Source: Streptomyces sp. NBC_00377
GTDB lineage: Bacteria > Actinomycetota > Actinomycetes > Streptomycetales > Streptomycetaceae
DNA: 64,000 nucleotides
Direction: 5' to 3'
Assembly (NCBI RefSeq): GCF_036075115.1
Contig: NZ_CP107958.1
Coordinates: 6,634,001-6,698,000, forward strand
Both the position numbers and the translations under genes were made by a program. Shown in pieces: positions 16,530 through 25,428 of this stretch (the first letter of the stretch is position 1; the number at the start of each line of letters is the position of its first letter). The notes under the pieces are model-generated. The model saw only the letters and a list, made by a program, of their open reading frames with translations, was not told where the DNA came from and made no database searches.

Positions 16530-17450
16530 TCAGCCCGCCTTCCCCGGGGTCGCCGCCTCACCGAGTTCGGCCGAGATCCGCCCCAGCTGTTCGAGCCGCT
16601 GTTCCAGGCTCGGATGGGTCGAGAACAGCCCCGCCACCCCGGGCTCGGAGCCCAGCGCAGGCGTGAAGTAGAACGCGTTGAATGCCTGGACCGTGCGGAG
16701 ATCCTTCGTCGGGATACGGGCCAGGTCGCCGGAGACCTTCGTCAGCGCGGAGGCCAGCGCCGAGGGACGGCCGGTCAGCTGGGCCGCCGCCCGGTCCGCC
16801 GCCAGCTCCCGGTACCGGGACAGCGCCCGGATGAGCAGGAAACTGATCGCGTACACGGCCGCCGAGACACCCATCACGACGGCGAAGACGACGGCGGCGT
16901 TCTGGTCCCTGCGCGCGCCGCCGAACATCTGAGAGTAGAACGCGAACCGCACGATCAGCCCCGCGATCACGCCCAGGAACGAGGCGATCGTGATCACCGC
17001 CACGTCCTTGTGCGCCACATGCGACAGCTCGTGCGCGAGCACACCCTCCAGTTCGGCGGGCTCCAGCCGCCTCAGCAGTCCCGTCGTCACACACACCACC
17101 GCGTGGTCGGGGTTGCGCCCCGTCGCGAACGCGTTCGGCATGTCCATCTCCGAGACGGCGACCACCGGCTTCGGCATGTCCGCGATCGCGCACAGCCGGT
17201 CGATCACGGCATGCAGCTCGGGATACTCCTCCCGCTCCACCACCCGCCCGCGCATCGCGAACAGCGCGACCCGGTCGGAGAACCAGTACTGGGCGCCCAG
17301 CATCGCCACCACGACGACCACGACCAGCACCCACGACTTCAGCAACACGACCAGCGCGGCGACGAACGCCACGTACAGCAATCCGAGCAGGAACAAGGTG
17401 ACCGTCATCCGCACGGTCAACCGCCGGTCGCTCCGGAAACGGCTCTGCAT
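16530..17450 (-). CDS. htpX: Zinc metalloprotease HtpX
   Basis: A 306-residue membrane protease of the M48 family that degrades misfolded membrane proteins. Two N-terminal membrane segments (~15-35 and ~38-58) precede the zinc motif HELSH near residue 139, and the third ligand lies in RYRELAADR near 215. Two more hydrophobic segments sit between them. Start: the ATG at 17450 (MQSRFRSDRR) has GGGG upstream; an ATG at 17456 two codons earlier is an alternative. It forms an operon with pspAB. Confidence 0.93.
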   Translation of the reverse strand: MQSRFRSDRRLTVRMTVTLFLLGLLYVAFVAALVVLLKSWVLVVVVVVAMLGAQYWFSDRVALFAMRGRVVEREEYPELHAVIDRLCAIADMPKPVVAVSEMDMPNAFATGRNPDHAVVCVTTGLLRRLEPAELEGVLAHELSHVAHKDVAVITIASFLGVIAGLIVRFAFYSQMFGGARRDQNAAVVFAVVMGVSAAVYAISFLLIRALSRYRELAADRAAAQLTGRPSALASALTKVSGDLARIPTKDLRTVQAFNAFYFTPALGSEPGVAGLFSTHPSLEQRLEQLGRISAELGEAATPGKAG

Positions 17451-17547
17451 CTGCATCACCCCGCAGTCAGGCACTCGCCCCACTGCCAGTGTGCACCGCA
17501 CCCACCCCATGAACGGGTCCCGAACGGTCCTGGGCGGAGCAAAAGCT

Positions 17548-17582
17548 CCCGCCGGCGACCGTTGGGTACGGGCGCCGGCGGG
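17548..17582 (-). terminator. Intrinsic terminator before htpX
   Basis: A 10-bp stem (CCCGCCGGCG at 17548-17557 with CGCCGGCGGG at 17573-17582). Read on the minus strand it is followed by GAGCTTTTGC, a short U run, which gives it a direction. It lies downstream of the minus-strand 85-aa gene. Confidence 0.7.
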
Positions 17583-17615
17583 ACCGCGGGCGGCACGCCC
17601 GCCCCCGCGCCCCTT

Positions 17616-17873
17616 CTAGTACGGCGCCCGGAACCGCAGGTACCCCAGCAGCAGGATCACCGAGGCCACGCAGCCCAGCACGAGTGCCGTCGACAGCCAA
17701 GAGGACCGGGGCGACGCCACCCGGTCCGGGTCGCCGCGGAACGGCACCGGCTCGGGCGGGTTCTCCTTCCAGCGCGCCGCCAGCATCCGGGCCCGCGCCG
17801 AGGGCTCCTTGTGCGCCGCGCCGTCGGCCCACTTGAGGTCGAACTCCCGCTCTGTGTCGTCCTGTTCGGGCAT
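17616..17873 (-). CDS. Small tail-anchored membrane protein
   Basis: 85 residues: an acidic N-terminus (MPEQDDTEREFDLKWADG), a charged middle and a single membrane segment near the C-terminus (STALVLGCVASVILLLGYLRF). Tail-anchored layout with the bulk in the cytoplasm. ATG 17873 follows GGGGGAG. It lies 168 bp downstream of glnA, from which a hairpin separates it. Function unknown. Confidence 0.8.
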   Translation of the reverse strand: MPEQDDTEREFDLKWADGAAHKEPSARARMLAARWKENPPEPVPFRGDPDRVASPRSSWLSTALVLGCVASVILLLGYLRFRAPY

Positions 17874-17940
17874 CCCCGTATCTCCCCCGTCACCTCTGTC
17901 GAGGTCTCCTCGTCGAACAGCAGTGCCAGAAAATATACGA

Positions 17941-17978
17941 CGCCGCCCCCGCCCTGAGAAACAGGAACGGGGGCGGCG
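17941..17978. terminator. Intrinsic terminator downstream of glnA
   Basis: An 11-bp GC stem (CGCCGCCCCCG at 17941-17951 with its complement at 17968-17978) extended by a short CCTG/CAGG pairing in the loop, 63 bp past the glnA stop. Confidence 0.75.
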
Positions 17979-18041
17979 GCACGGCCCGCAGGCCGATGAC
18001 TCACGGGCCGACGACTCACGGGCCGGTCGGCCCGGGGCCGA

Positions 18042-19451
18042 TCACACGTCGAAGTACAGCTCGAACTCGTGCGGGTGCGGACGGAGCTGGAGCGGGGCGA
18101 TCTCGTTGGTGCGCTTGTAGTCGATCCACGTCTCGATCAGGTCGGACGTGAAGACGTCACCGGCGAGCAGGAACTCGTGGTCCGCCTCGAGGCGGTCCAG
18201 GACGGCCGGGAGCGAGGTCGGGACCTGCGCGACGCCCGCGTGCTCCTCGGGGGCCAGCTCGTAGAGGTCCTTGTCGATCGGCTCGGCCGGCTCGATCTTG
18301 TTCTTGATGCCGTCCAGGCCCGCGAGCAGCAGCGCAGAGAACGCCAGGTACGGGTTGCCGGAGGAGTCGGGCGCGCGGAACTCGACGCGCTTGGCCTTCG
18401 GGTTGGAGCCCGTGATCGGGATACGCATCGCGGCGGAGCGGTTGCGCTGCGAGTACACCAGGTTGACCGGCGCCTCGAAGCCCGGGACCAGGCGGTGGTA
18501 GGAGTTCACCGTCGGGTTGGTGAAGGCCAGCAGCGACGGGGCGTGCTTGAGGATGCCGCCGATGTAGTAGCGGGCCATGTCCGACAGGCCCGCGTAACCG
18601 GCCTCGTCGTAGAACAGCGGCGAACCGCCGGTCCACAGCGACTGGTGGACGTGCATGCCCGAGCCGTTGTCGCCGAAGATCGGCTTCGGCATGAAGGTCG
18701 CGGTCTTGCCGTTGCGCCAGGCGACGTTCTTCACGATGTACTTGAAGAGCTGGAGGTCGTCGGCCGCGGCGAGCAGCGTGTTGAACTTGTAGTTGATCTC
18801 GGCCTGGCCGGCCGTGCCCACCTCGTGGTGCTGGCGCTCGACCTGGAGGCCGGACGCGGCCAGCTCCAGGGAGATCTCCGCACGCAGGTCGGCGAAGTGG
18901 TCGACCGGCGGGGTCGGGAAGTAGCCGCCCTTGTAGCGGACCTTGTAACCGCGGTTGTCCTCGAGCGCACCGGTGTTCCAGGCGCCGGCCTCGGAGTCGA
19001 TGTGGTAGAAGGACTCGTTCGCGGAGGTCTGGAAGCGCACGCTGTCGAAGACGTAGAACTCGGCCTCGGGGCCGAAGTACGCGGTGTCGGCGATACCGGT
19101 CGACGCCAGGTACGCCTCCGCCTTCTTCGCCACGTTGCGCGGGTCACGGGAGTACTGCTCGCCCGTGATCGGGTCGTGGATGAAGAAGTTGATGTTCAGC
19201 GTCTTGTCACGGCGGAACGGGTCCACGCGCGAGGTCGACAGGTCGGCGCGCAGCGCCATGTCGGACTCGTGGATGGCCTGGAAGCCGCGGATCGACGAGC
19301 CGTCGAAGGCGAGCTCCTCGTCCGGATCGAACGCCTCGACGGGCAGCGTGAAGTGCTGCATGACGCCCGGCAGGTCACAGAAGCGGACGTCGACGAACTT
19401 GACGTCCTCGTCCGCGATGAACTTCTTGGCCTCGTCGGCGTTCTGGAACAT
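18042..19451 (-). CDS. glnA: Glutamine synthetase type I
   Basis: The principal dodecameric glutamine synthetase: glutamate + NH3 + ATP to glutamine. 469 residues. Hallmarks are FDGSSIRGF, the metal and substrate residues in GPEAEFYVFD, VGTAGQAEINYKF, the ATP region FGDNGSGMHVHQS, and the flexible loop NSYHRLVPGFEAP. The adenylylation site is visible as DKDLYELAPEE with Tyr397, so activity is probably modulated by GlnE-type adenylylation. ATG 19451 follows AGGAG. A GlnR operator lies ~97-134 bp upstream. Together with glnII the strain has the GSI plus GSII pair typical of Streptomyces. Confidence 0.98.
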   Translation of the reverse strand: MFQNADEAKKFIADEDVKFVDVRFCDLPGVMQHFTLPVEAFDPDEELAFDGSSIRGFQAIHESDMALRADLSTSRVDPFRRDKTLNINFFIHDPITGEQYSRDPRNVAKKAEAYLASTGIADTAYFGPEAEFYVFDSVRFQTSANESFYHIDSEAGAWNTGALEDNRGYKVRYKGGYFPTPPVDHFADLRAEISLELAASGLQVERQHHEVGTAGQAEINYKFNTLLAAADDLQLFKYIVKNVAWRNGKTATFMPKPIFGDNGSGMHVHQSLWTGGSPLFYDEAGYAGLSDMARYYIGGILKHAPSLLAFTNPTVNSYHRLVPGFEAPVNLVYSQRNRSAAMRIPITGSNPKAKRVEFRAPDSSGNPYLAFSALLLAGLDGIKNKIEPAEPIDKDLYELAPEEHAGVAQVPTSLPAVLDRLEADHEFLLAGDVFTSDLIETWIDYKRTNEIAPLQLRPHPHEFELYFDV

Positions 19452-19547
19452 CCAGCTCCTCCTACTCCCGGCCGTCGAGCCGGGGTGGTAGTTCGTTCGT
19501 GCGGCCAGTGCGGTGGCACACGCTGTCGTCGACCCTAGGGACGGGTG

Positions 19548-19585
19548 ATTTCTCGGGCGTGACCCATTTGTTTCGCACAAGTTAA
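19548..19585 (-). promoter_or_regulatory. GlnR operator of glnA
   Basis: On the minus strand: TTAAC-N6-GAAAC-N6-GTCAC-N6-GAAAT, 38 bp. Three of the four half-sites are close to the GTnAC/GAAAC consensus and the 6-bp spacing is exact, giving a better match than the glnII site. GlnR activation of glnA is established in S. coelicolor. Confidence 0.85.
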
Positions 19586-19648
19586 CCGGAGCCTGCCCGG
19601 TGTACCCCACCTGTCCGTATCGCGAAACGGGCGCAGTACCGTGGTCGG

Positions 19649-20119
19649 GTGGACAACAGGGATGCAATCGGCTCGTGGCTCTCCGGCCCCCGCGCGGCCG
19701 CCGAGGAAGCCGGTGTCGACTTCGGATACCGGGGCGAGCAGCTCGGTCTGCCGGAGGAGGGACCCGGCTCGATCGCCCGCCCCGGCAGGCGGCTCGGCGC
19801 CCTGGCCGTGGACTGGGGCCTCAGCGTCTTGATCGCATACAGCTTGATCACCGACGGCTACCGACCCCCGGCCACGACCAACTGGGCCCTGCTCGTCTTC
19901 CTCGTGATGAGTCTCCTGACGGTCGGCACGGTCGGCTTCACCCCGGGCAAGCGCCTCTTCGGCCTGCGCGTGGTCTCCGTCGGGACGGGCACCGTCAGCC
20001 CCGCGCGCTCCGCGGTGCGCACGGTCCTGCTCTGCCTGGCCGTCCCGGCCCTGGTCTGGGACCGTGACGGCCGCGGCCTGCACGACCGGCTGGCCCGAAC
20101 GGTGGAAGTACGGATCTGA
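19649..20119 (+). CDS. RDD family membrane protein
   Basis: 156 residues. After ~45 soluble residues, the RDD-type signature begins with RPGRRLGALAVDWGLSVLIAY, where the Arg and Asp give the family its name. Further membrane segments follow (~75-92, WALLVFLVMSLLTVGTVGF, and ~125-140), along with TPGKRLFGLRVV and DRDGRGLHDRLA. The start is GTG 19649. It diverges from glnA, and the ~197-bp shared region contains the GlnR operator, so GlnR could affect both genes. RDD proteins have been linked to transport, but the role here is unknown. Confidence 0.85.
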   Translation: MDNRDAIGSWLSGPRAAAEEAGVDFGYRGEQLGLPEEGPGSIARPGRRLGALAVDWGLSVLIAYSLITDGYRPPATTNWALLVFLVMSLLTVGTVGFTPGKRLFGLRVVSVGTGTVSPARSAVRTVLLCLAVPALVWDRDGRGLHDRLARTVEVRI

Positions 20120-20138
20120 GACCGAGCCCCCGCGCCGA

Positions 20139-20219
20139 CCGCACCAGCCGCACAGGCCGCACCAGCCGCACAGGCCGCACCAGCCGCACAGGCCGCACAG
20201 GCCGCACCGGCCACACCGG
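20139..20219. repeat. 9-bp tandem repeat array
   Basis: Nine tandem 9-bp units: three 18-bp CCGCACCAGCCGCACAGG doublets at 20139-20192, then CCGCACAGG, CCGCACCGG and CCACACCGG to 20219. The array lies just after the RDD gene stop and before a terminator. It reads as an open frame but has no start or conserved product. Confidence 0.85.
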
Positions 20220-20240
20220 CGGGACAGGCCGACGGTACGA

Positions 20241-20276
20241 CGAAGGGGCGCCCGGAGTGATCCGGGCGCCCCTTCG
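20241..20276. terminator. Bidirectional intrinsic terminator
   Basis: A perfect 16-bp stem (20241-20256, complement 20261-20276) with a GTGA loop, between the convergent RDD and DUF4191 genes. Confidence 0.9.
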
Positions 20277-20298
20277 TGGGTGAGGCGGGGGGAGCGGC

Positions 20299-21003
20299 TC
20301 AGCGGGCCTTGCCGCCGCCGCCCTTCGGCAGGCGCATGCCCTTGGGCATCGGCCCCTTCGGCAGCGGCATGTTGCTCATCAGGTCGCCCAGGGCGCGCAG
20401 CCGGTCGTTGGTGGCGGTCACCTGCGGGCCGGCCAGGACCCGCGGGTACTTCAGCAGGGTGGTGCGCAGCTTCTTCAGCTCGACCTGGCCCTCGCCCGTG
20501 CCGACGATCACGTCGTACACCGGCACGTCCGCGACGATGCGGTTCATCTTCTTCTTCTCGGCGGCCAGCAGGCTCTTCACCCGGTTCGGGTTGCCCTCGG
20601 CGACCAGGACGATGCCGGCCTTGCCGACGGCCCGGTGCACCACATCCTGGCTGCGGTTCATCGCCACCGCGGGGGTGGTCGTCCAGCCGCGGCCGATGTT
20701 GTCCAGGACGGCGGCGGCCGCGCCCGGCTGGCCCTCCATCTGACCGAAGGCGGCCCGCTCGGCACGGCGTCCGAACACGATCGCCGTCGCGAGGAAGGCG
20801 AGCAGGAAGCCCAGGATGCCCAGGTAGACCGGGTGGCCGATCAGGAAGCCGATCGCGAGAAAGACGCCGAACGTGATGAGGAAGACACCCGCGAGGACAA
20901 AACCGATCGTCTTGTCGGCCTTGTGGGTCATCTTGAACGTCAGGGCGATCTGCTTCAGTCGCCCGGGGTTAGCGGCGTCCGCCGCGCTGTCACTTCTCGC
21001 CAT
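20299..21003 (-). CDS. DUF4191 membrane protein
   Basis: 234 residues with two adjacent membrane segments (~33-52 and ~57-78: IGFVLAGVFLITFGVFLAIGF and YLGILGFLLAFLATAIVFG) and a soluble C-terminal domain (~90-215) ending in a Pro/Lys/Gly tail. This matches DUF4191, a conserved actinobacterial family that regularly lies near lipA. ATG 21003. The neighbourhood (lipB, lipA, a small protein, DUF4191) is conserved in actinobacteria, which suggests a link to lipoylation or membrane housekeeping, but the function is unknown. Confidence 0.88.
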   Translation of the reverse strand: MARSDSAADAANPGRLKQIALTFKMTHKADKTIGFVLAGVFLITFGVFLAIGFLIGHPVYLGILGFLLAFLATAIVFGRRAERAAFGQMEGQPGAAAAVLDNIGRGWTTTPAVAMNRSQDVVHRAVGKAGIVLVAEGNPNRVKSLLAAEKKKMNRIVADVPVYDVIVGTGEGQVELKKLRTTLLKYPRVLAGPQVTATNDRLRALGDLMSNMPLPKGPMPKGMRLPKGGGGKAR

Positions 21004-21070
21004 GCCACGAAGTCTACGTGGCCCGGGAAGCGCCTACGACGGCAGGAGGGGAGGTGTGGGGAGGGGTGGG

Positions 21071-21271
21071 TCAGGGGCGGACGGAGGTGACCGCTTCGAG
21101 GACGCGCTGCGCCTCGACCCGGTCCTTGGCGCGACGGCGGTCCTCCAGCACGGAGGTCCAGGCGTTGCGACGGGCGGTGCGCTGGCCGCTGCTCATGAGC
21201 AGCGACTCGACGGCGCGCAGCGCGGTGCTGAAGGTCGGGATCGCGGTGGCGCGAACGGGCGCGGCCTGCAT
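21071..21271 (-). CDS. Conserved small protein (66 aa)
   Basis: A 66-residue helical protein beginning MQAAPVRATAIPTF, with a basic centre (GQRTARRNAWTSVLEDRRRAKDRVEAQRVL). ATG 21271 is preceded by GAGGGGG at ~8 bp. A longer frame to 21370 is open but its start has no ribosome site. A promoter-like sequence lies at 21377-21405. Probably cytoplasmic. Function unknown. Confidence 0.7.
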   Translation of the reverse strand: MQAAPVRATAIPTFSTALRAVESLLMSSGQRTARRNAWTSVLEDRRRAKDRVEAQRVLEAVTSVRP

Positions 21272-21376
21272 GGTGGGTGTCCCCCTCGGACGGCTTCGGG
21301 TACGGGGCTGGAGCGGGGCGGTGCGCGGCTGGTGCGGTGCCGGATGTACGTGAAGTGATACCAGCGTCACTGTTTG

Positions 21377-21405
21377 GTGTTACCAGGGCGTGACCGACCG
21401 GTCAA
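21377..21405 (-). promoter_or_regulatory. Sigma-70-like promoter for the 66-aa gene
   Basis: On the minus strand: TTGACC, a 17-bp spacer, then TAACAC, pointing at the gene starting at 21271 with a leader of ~100 nt. The rest of the stretch between here and the lipA stop (21406-21581) shows nothing further that I can assign. Confidence 0.45.
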
Positions 21406-21581
21406 ACACGAATGAAACCTTGGTGCGCTGGGCCGAAACGCTGACGCGGCCCCGGCGTACGCCCTCATCTGCGAGGACGGCCGGAGCCGCGTCGAATCGG
21501 TCAATACTGGCGAGTAGCAACTTGTGCGGGAATTCACACACTCGGCCTGCGTCCGTACGGCGCAAGCGGGCTGACGTCCTG

Positions 21582-22547
21582 TCAGACGGCCTGCGAGGCG
21601 ATGAACGCCCCGCGCTTCTCGACGGCCATCTGGTACAGGCGCCCGGCACGGTAGGAGGACCGTACCAGCGGGCCCGACATCACGCCGGAGAAGCCGATCT
21701 GCTCGGCCTCCTCCTTCAGCTCCACGAACTCGTGCGGCTTGACCCAGCGCTCCACCGGGTGGTGGCGCACCGAGGGCCGCAGATACTGCGTGATGGTGAC
21801 CAGCTCGCAGCCGGCCTCGTGCAGCTGCCGGAGCGCCTCGCCGACCTCCTCGCGGGTCTCGCCCATGCCGAGGATCAGGTTCGACTTGGTGACGAGCCCG
21901 TAGTCACGGGCGGCCGTGATGACGCCGAGCGAACGTTCGTAACGGAAACCGGGCCGGATCCGCTTGAAGATCCGCGGAACGGTCTCGACGTTGTGCGCGA
22001 ACACCTCGGGCCGCGAGGAGAAGACCTCCGCGAGCTGCTCCGGAACGGCGTTGAAGTCGGGGGCGAGCAGCTCCACCTTCGTGCGACCGGCCTCCCGCTC
22101 GGCGGTCTGCGCGTGGATCTGCCGGACGGTCTCGGCGTAGAGCCAGGCGCCGCCGTCCGCCAGGTCGTCGCGGGCCACGCCGGTGATGGTGGCGTAGTTC
22201 AGGTCCATCGTGACGACGGACTCACCGACGCGCCGCGGCTCGTCGCGGTCCAGCGCCTCGGGCTTGCCGGTGTCGATCTGGCAGAAGTCGCAGCGCCGCG
22301 TGCACTGGTCGCCGCCGATCAGGAAGGTGGCCTCACGGTCTTCCCAGCACTCGTAGATGTTGGGACAGCCGGCCTCCTGGCACACGGTGTGCAGCCCCTC
22401 GCTCTTCACGAGGTTCTGCATCTTGGTGTACTCGGGACCCATTTTCGCCCGGGTCTTGATCCACTCGGGCTTGCGCTCGATGGGGGTCTGGCTGTTACGG
22501 ACCTCCAGGCGCAGCATCTTGCGTCCGTCGGGTGCGACTGCGGACAC
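21582..22547 (-). CDS. lipA: Lipoyl synthase
   Basis: A radical-SAM enzyme that inserts two sulphurs into octanoyl-lysine to make lipoyl groups on E2 and GcvH proteins. 321 residues. Both Fe-S clusters are visible: the auxiliary cluster motif CQEAGCPNIYEC (~50-61) and the radical-SAM CTRRCDFC (~81-88). The C-terminal SGPLVRSSYRAG carries the serine that ligates the auxiliary cluster. GTG 22547 follows AGGGAG. It sits downstream of lipB with a 116-bp gap, likely in the same operon. Its product lipoylates the SucB-type E2 encoded at 37.8 kb. Confidence 0.97.
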   Translation of the reverse strand: MSAVAPDGRKMLRLEVRNSQTPIERKPEWIKTRAKMGPEYTKMQNLVKSEGLHTVCQEAGCPNIYECWEDREATFLIGGDQCTRRCDFCQIDTGKPEALDRDEPRRVGESVVTMDLNYATITGVARDDLADGGAWLYAETVRQIHAQTAEREAGRTKVELLAPDFNAVPEQLAEVFSSRPEVFAHNVETVPRIFKRIRPGFRYERSLGVITAARDYGLVTKSNLILGMGETREEVGEALRQLHEAGCELVTITQYLRPSVRHHPVERWVKPHEFVELKEEAEQIGFSGVMSGPLVRSSYRAGRLYQMAVEKRGAFIASQAV

Positions 22548-22663
22548 GTCGGCTCCCTGCCTGTCTGCTTGGACTTTCGATTCTTCGGCGTACACCAGGG
22601 TACGCCCGTGTTTACCGGGCTCTGCTGTGAGCCCGGCCTCGGACCCGGGGGGCCCGTTCCCGG

Positions 22664-23461
22664 TCAGGCCGTCGCCTTCTCGATCTCGCGCGGCCGGGGT
22701 TCGGCGTTCTCGAGGACGTCCTTCAGGTGCCGCTCCACCACCGGCAGCACCTCGTCGATCGTGATGTCCCGGCCCAGCTCGTTCGCCAGCGAGGCGACGC
22801 CCGCGTCCCGGATCCCGCACGGGATGATCCGGTCGAACCACTGGTTGTCCGGGTTCACGTTGAGCGCGAAGCCGTGCATCGTGACGCCCTTGGCGACCCT
22901 GATCCCGATTGCCGCGACCTTGCGGTCCTCGCGCCGCTGACCCGCGTTGGAGGGGGCGTACTCCGGGCCGTTCAGCCGGGGATCGAACTCCTCGTCGGTG
23001 AGCCGGGGATCGAAGTCGAGCGACAGGCCGCCGAGCGGCGGGCGCCCCTCCACGGGGTCGCCGAGCACCCACACTCCGCTGCGGCCCTCGACCCGGGACG
23101 TCTCGAGGCCGAACTCGGAGCACACCGCGATCAGCGCGTCCTCGAGGCGCCGCACATGGGCGACGACGTCCACCGGCCGCGGCAGCTTCAGGATCGGGTA
23201 GCCCACGAGCTGCCCCGGCCCGTGCCAGGTGATCTTGCCGCCGCGGTCCACGTCCACGACCGGGGTGCCGTCCAGGGGGCGCTCGTCGTCGGCGGTGCGC
23301 CGGCCCGCCGTGTACACGGGAGGGTGCTCCAGGAGGAGCACGGTGTCCGGAACCTCGTCGGCGAACCGCGCCGCGTGCACGCGGCGTTGCTCGTCCCACG
23401 CCTCCCGGTACTCGACGGCGTTCCCGCCGAACCCCATCCGGACGAACCGCAGCTCGCTCAC
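22664..23461 (-). CDS. lipB: Octanoyl-ACP:protein N-octanoyltransferase
   Basis: Transfers octanoate from ACP to the lysine of lipoyl domains, the step before LipA. 265 residues. Visible motifs: EHPPVYTAGRR, GGKITWHGPGQLVGYPIL, the lysine in RKVAAIGIRV and the catalytic cysteine in IIPCGIRDAGVASL. An insertion of ~25 residues (SLDFDPRLTDEEFDPRLNG region, containing a duplicated FDPRL) is unusual compared with proteobacterial LipB. GTG 23461 follows GGGAGG. It is first in the lipBA unit and divergent from the TPR regulator. Confidence 0.95.
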   Translation of the reverse strand: MSELRFVRMGFGGNAVEYREAWDEQRRVHAARFADEVPDTVLLLEHPPVYTAGRRTADDERPLDGTPVVDVDRGGKITWHGPGQLVGYPILKLPRPVDVVAHVRRLEDALIAVCSEFGLETSRVEGRSGVWVLGDPVEGRPPLGGLSLDFDPRLTDEEFDPRLNGPEYAPSNAGQRREDRKVAAIGIRVAKGVTMHGFALNVNPDNQWFDRIIPCGIRDAGVASLANELGRDITIDEVLPVVERHLKDVLENAEPRPREIEKATA

Positions 23462-23705
23462 GGCAAGCGCCTCCCTGAAAGTCGTCAGGCACGTAACGCG
23501 CCCAAGCCACTGTACGTCCGCGCGTTTCGCGTCAGCCCCGGGGTCAATCCTCACACGATCGGATGAATGAACGTCGAGATCTGCGACCGTCTGCTTACGC
23601 TCCGCTACATTCGCGCCGTTCACGAGGCCAAACGGGCTGCTGACAGCAGCAGGGCACTTCATCCGGGCACGTCAAAGGCCCGGCAGGCAGGAGACCGCAC
23701 CGCAG

Positions 23706-25244
23706 ATGACGGAACGACCCGCGCAGCGCACTCCCAACCGCCAGCTCGCCGCGCTCATCGCAGAAGCAGGCTTCTCCAACGCGGGGCTGGCCCGTCGCGT
23801 CGATCAGCTCGGCCTCGAACACGGGCTGGACCTCAGATACGACAAGACATCCGTGACCCGGTGGCTGCGCGGGCAGCAGCCACGGGGCACCACCCCCGCG
23901 CTCATCGCCGAGGTCTTCACCCGGCGTCTGGGCCGCCGCCTCACCGCCCAGGACCTCGGGCTGGACGCCTGCGCCCCCGTCTACGCGGGTCTGGAGTTCG
24001 CCGGTACCCCCGAGGAGGCCATCGACATCGTCGGCGGGCTCTGGCGCAAGGACTCCGGCAGCCACGCCGAACTCCGCAAGATCGCCTTCACGCCCGCCGG
24101 GCTCGTCGTGCCCAGCCGTGACTGGCTGATCGGGCGGGCCGACGAGAAGGTCGCCCGCAGCGAGCCGGTCGCCCGGGTACCCGTCCAGGGCCGCCCGGCC
24201 CTGCGGTCCACCGCTTCCCAGCAGCCCCCGTCCGGGCATCCGGGGCCGGCGCCCGCCCTGGTGACGCCCGGACCGGCGGCCGTGCCCCGGCAGCGCGGGC
24301 AGGGCGGCGAACGGGGCCTCGGCAGTGAACGGGGCCCCGGCCAGCGGGTCACAGGCGGCGACATCTCCGCGCTCCGTTCGGTCGGCGAGCTGTTCCGCAC
24401 GCTCGACGACCGGTACGGCGGCGGTCACGCCCGCCAGGCCCTCGTGCGCTACCTGGAGCACGAGTGCGAGCCGATGCTGCGCGGCGCCTACGGCGAGCAG
24501 ACCGGCCGCCGGCTGTTCGGCGCGGCCGCCGATCTGACCCGTCTCGCGGGCTGGACCTCCTTCGACATCGCCGCGCACGGCCTGGCCCAGCGCTACTTCG
24601 TCCAGGCCCTGCGCCTCTCCCAGGCGGCCGGCGACCGGGCGTACGGCTCCTTCGTCCTCGTCACCATGAGCCGCCAGGCCGTCTATCTCGGCCACGGGCG
24701 GGAGGCCGTGCAGCTGGCGCGGGTGGCCCAGCAGGGGGTCGGCTCGGGCGCCCCGCCCGTCGTGCAGGCGCTGCTGCACTCGGCGGAGGCACGCGGGCAC
24801 GGGGTGCTCGGCGAGGTGCGCGCCTCCACCGCCGCGCTCGTCCGCGCCGAGCGGGCGCTGGAGGCGGCCAAGTCCGGCGACGAGGTGCCCCACTGGGCGC
24901 GCTTCTTCGACGAGGCGCAGCTGGCCGACGAGTTCGGGCACTGCCACCGCGACCTCCAGCAGTTCCGGGCGGCCGCCCAGCACGCCGAACGCTCCCTCCA
25001 GCTGCGGCCCGCCGCATACGCCCGCAGCCGGCTGTTCTGCCGCGTCGTGCTCGCCTCCGCCCGTCTCGGCCTCGGCGAACTCGACCAGGCGTGCCAGCTG
25101 GCGGCCGAGGCCGCGGGGCAGGCGGCGGAGATGCGGTCCGTGCGCGCGCTGGAGTACGTACGGGACTTCGAACGCAGGCTCGAGCCGTACAAGGACGCGA
25201 CTCCCGTCCGCATGTACCGCGACAAGGTCGCAGCCCTGGCCTGA
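23706..25244 (+). CDS. HTH/TPR regulatory protein (NsdA-like)
   Basis: 512 residues. The N-terminus (~10-85) resembles a degenerate Xre-type helix-turn-helix (ALIAEAGFSNAGLARRVDQL, then DKTSVTRWLRGQQPRG). A Pro/Gly-rich linker (~155-215) leads to a long alpha-helical C-terminal half with TPR-like repeats (~230-500). This architecture is that of the Streptomyces NsdA-type family, known for negative control of sporulation and antibiotic production. Which paralogue this is cannot be decided here. The ATG is at 23706 with AGGAG ~12 bp upstream. Confidence 0.8.
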   Translation: MTERPAQRTPNRQLAALIAEAGFSNAGLARRVDQLGLEHGLDLRYDKTSVTRWLRGQQPRGTTPALIAEVFTRRLGRRLTAQDLGLDACAPVYAGLEFAGTPEEAIDIVGGLWRKDSGSHAELRKIAFTPAGLVVPSRDWLIGRADEKVARSEPVARVPVQGRPALRSTASQQPPSGHPGPAPALVTPGPAAVPRQRGQGGERGLGSERGPGQRVTGGDISALRSVGELFRTLDDRYGGGHARQALVRYLEHECEPMLRGAYGEQTGRRLFGAAADLTRLAGWTSFDIAAHGLAQRYFVQALRLSQAAGDRAYGSFVLVTMSRQAVYLGHGREAVQLARVAQQGVGSGAPPVVQALLHSAEARGHGVLGEVRASTAALVRAERALEAAKSGDEVPHWARFFDEAQLADEFGHCHRDLQQFRAAAQHAERSLQLRPAAYARSRLFCRVVLASARLGLGELDQACQLAAEAAGQAAEMRSVRALEYVRDFERRLEPYKDATPVRMYRDKVAALA

Positions 25245-25428
25245 CCAACCTCGAGGGTTCCGCCCCCAGACCCCCGTACCGGCCCTGAACGGGCCTCGTC
25301 CTCACACGCCGGACGGGCGGAAATGCCTGGCCGTGGCCTCCCCACCGACCGAGACGGGTGAGGGGTGGATGAGTGAGCCGAGGCCGGGGGTCTGGGGCGG
25401 AGCACCTCAGGGGTGCCCCGGTCACGGC

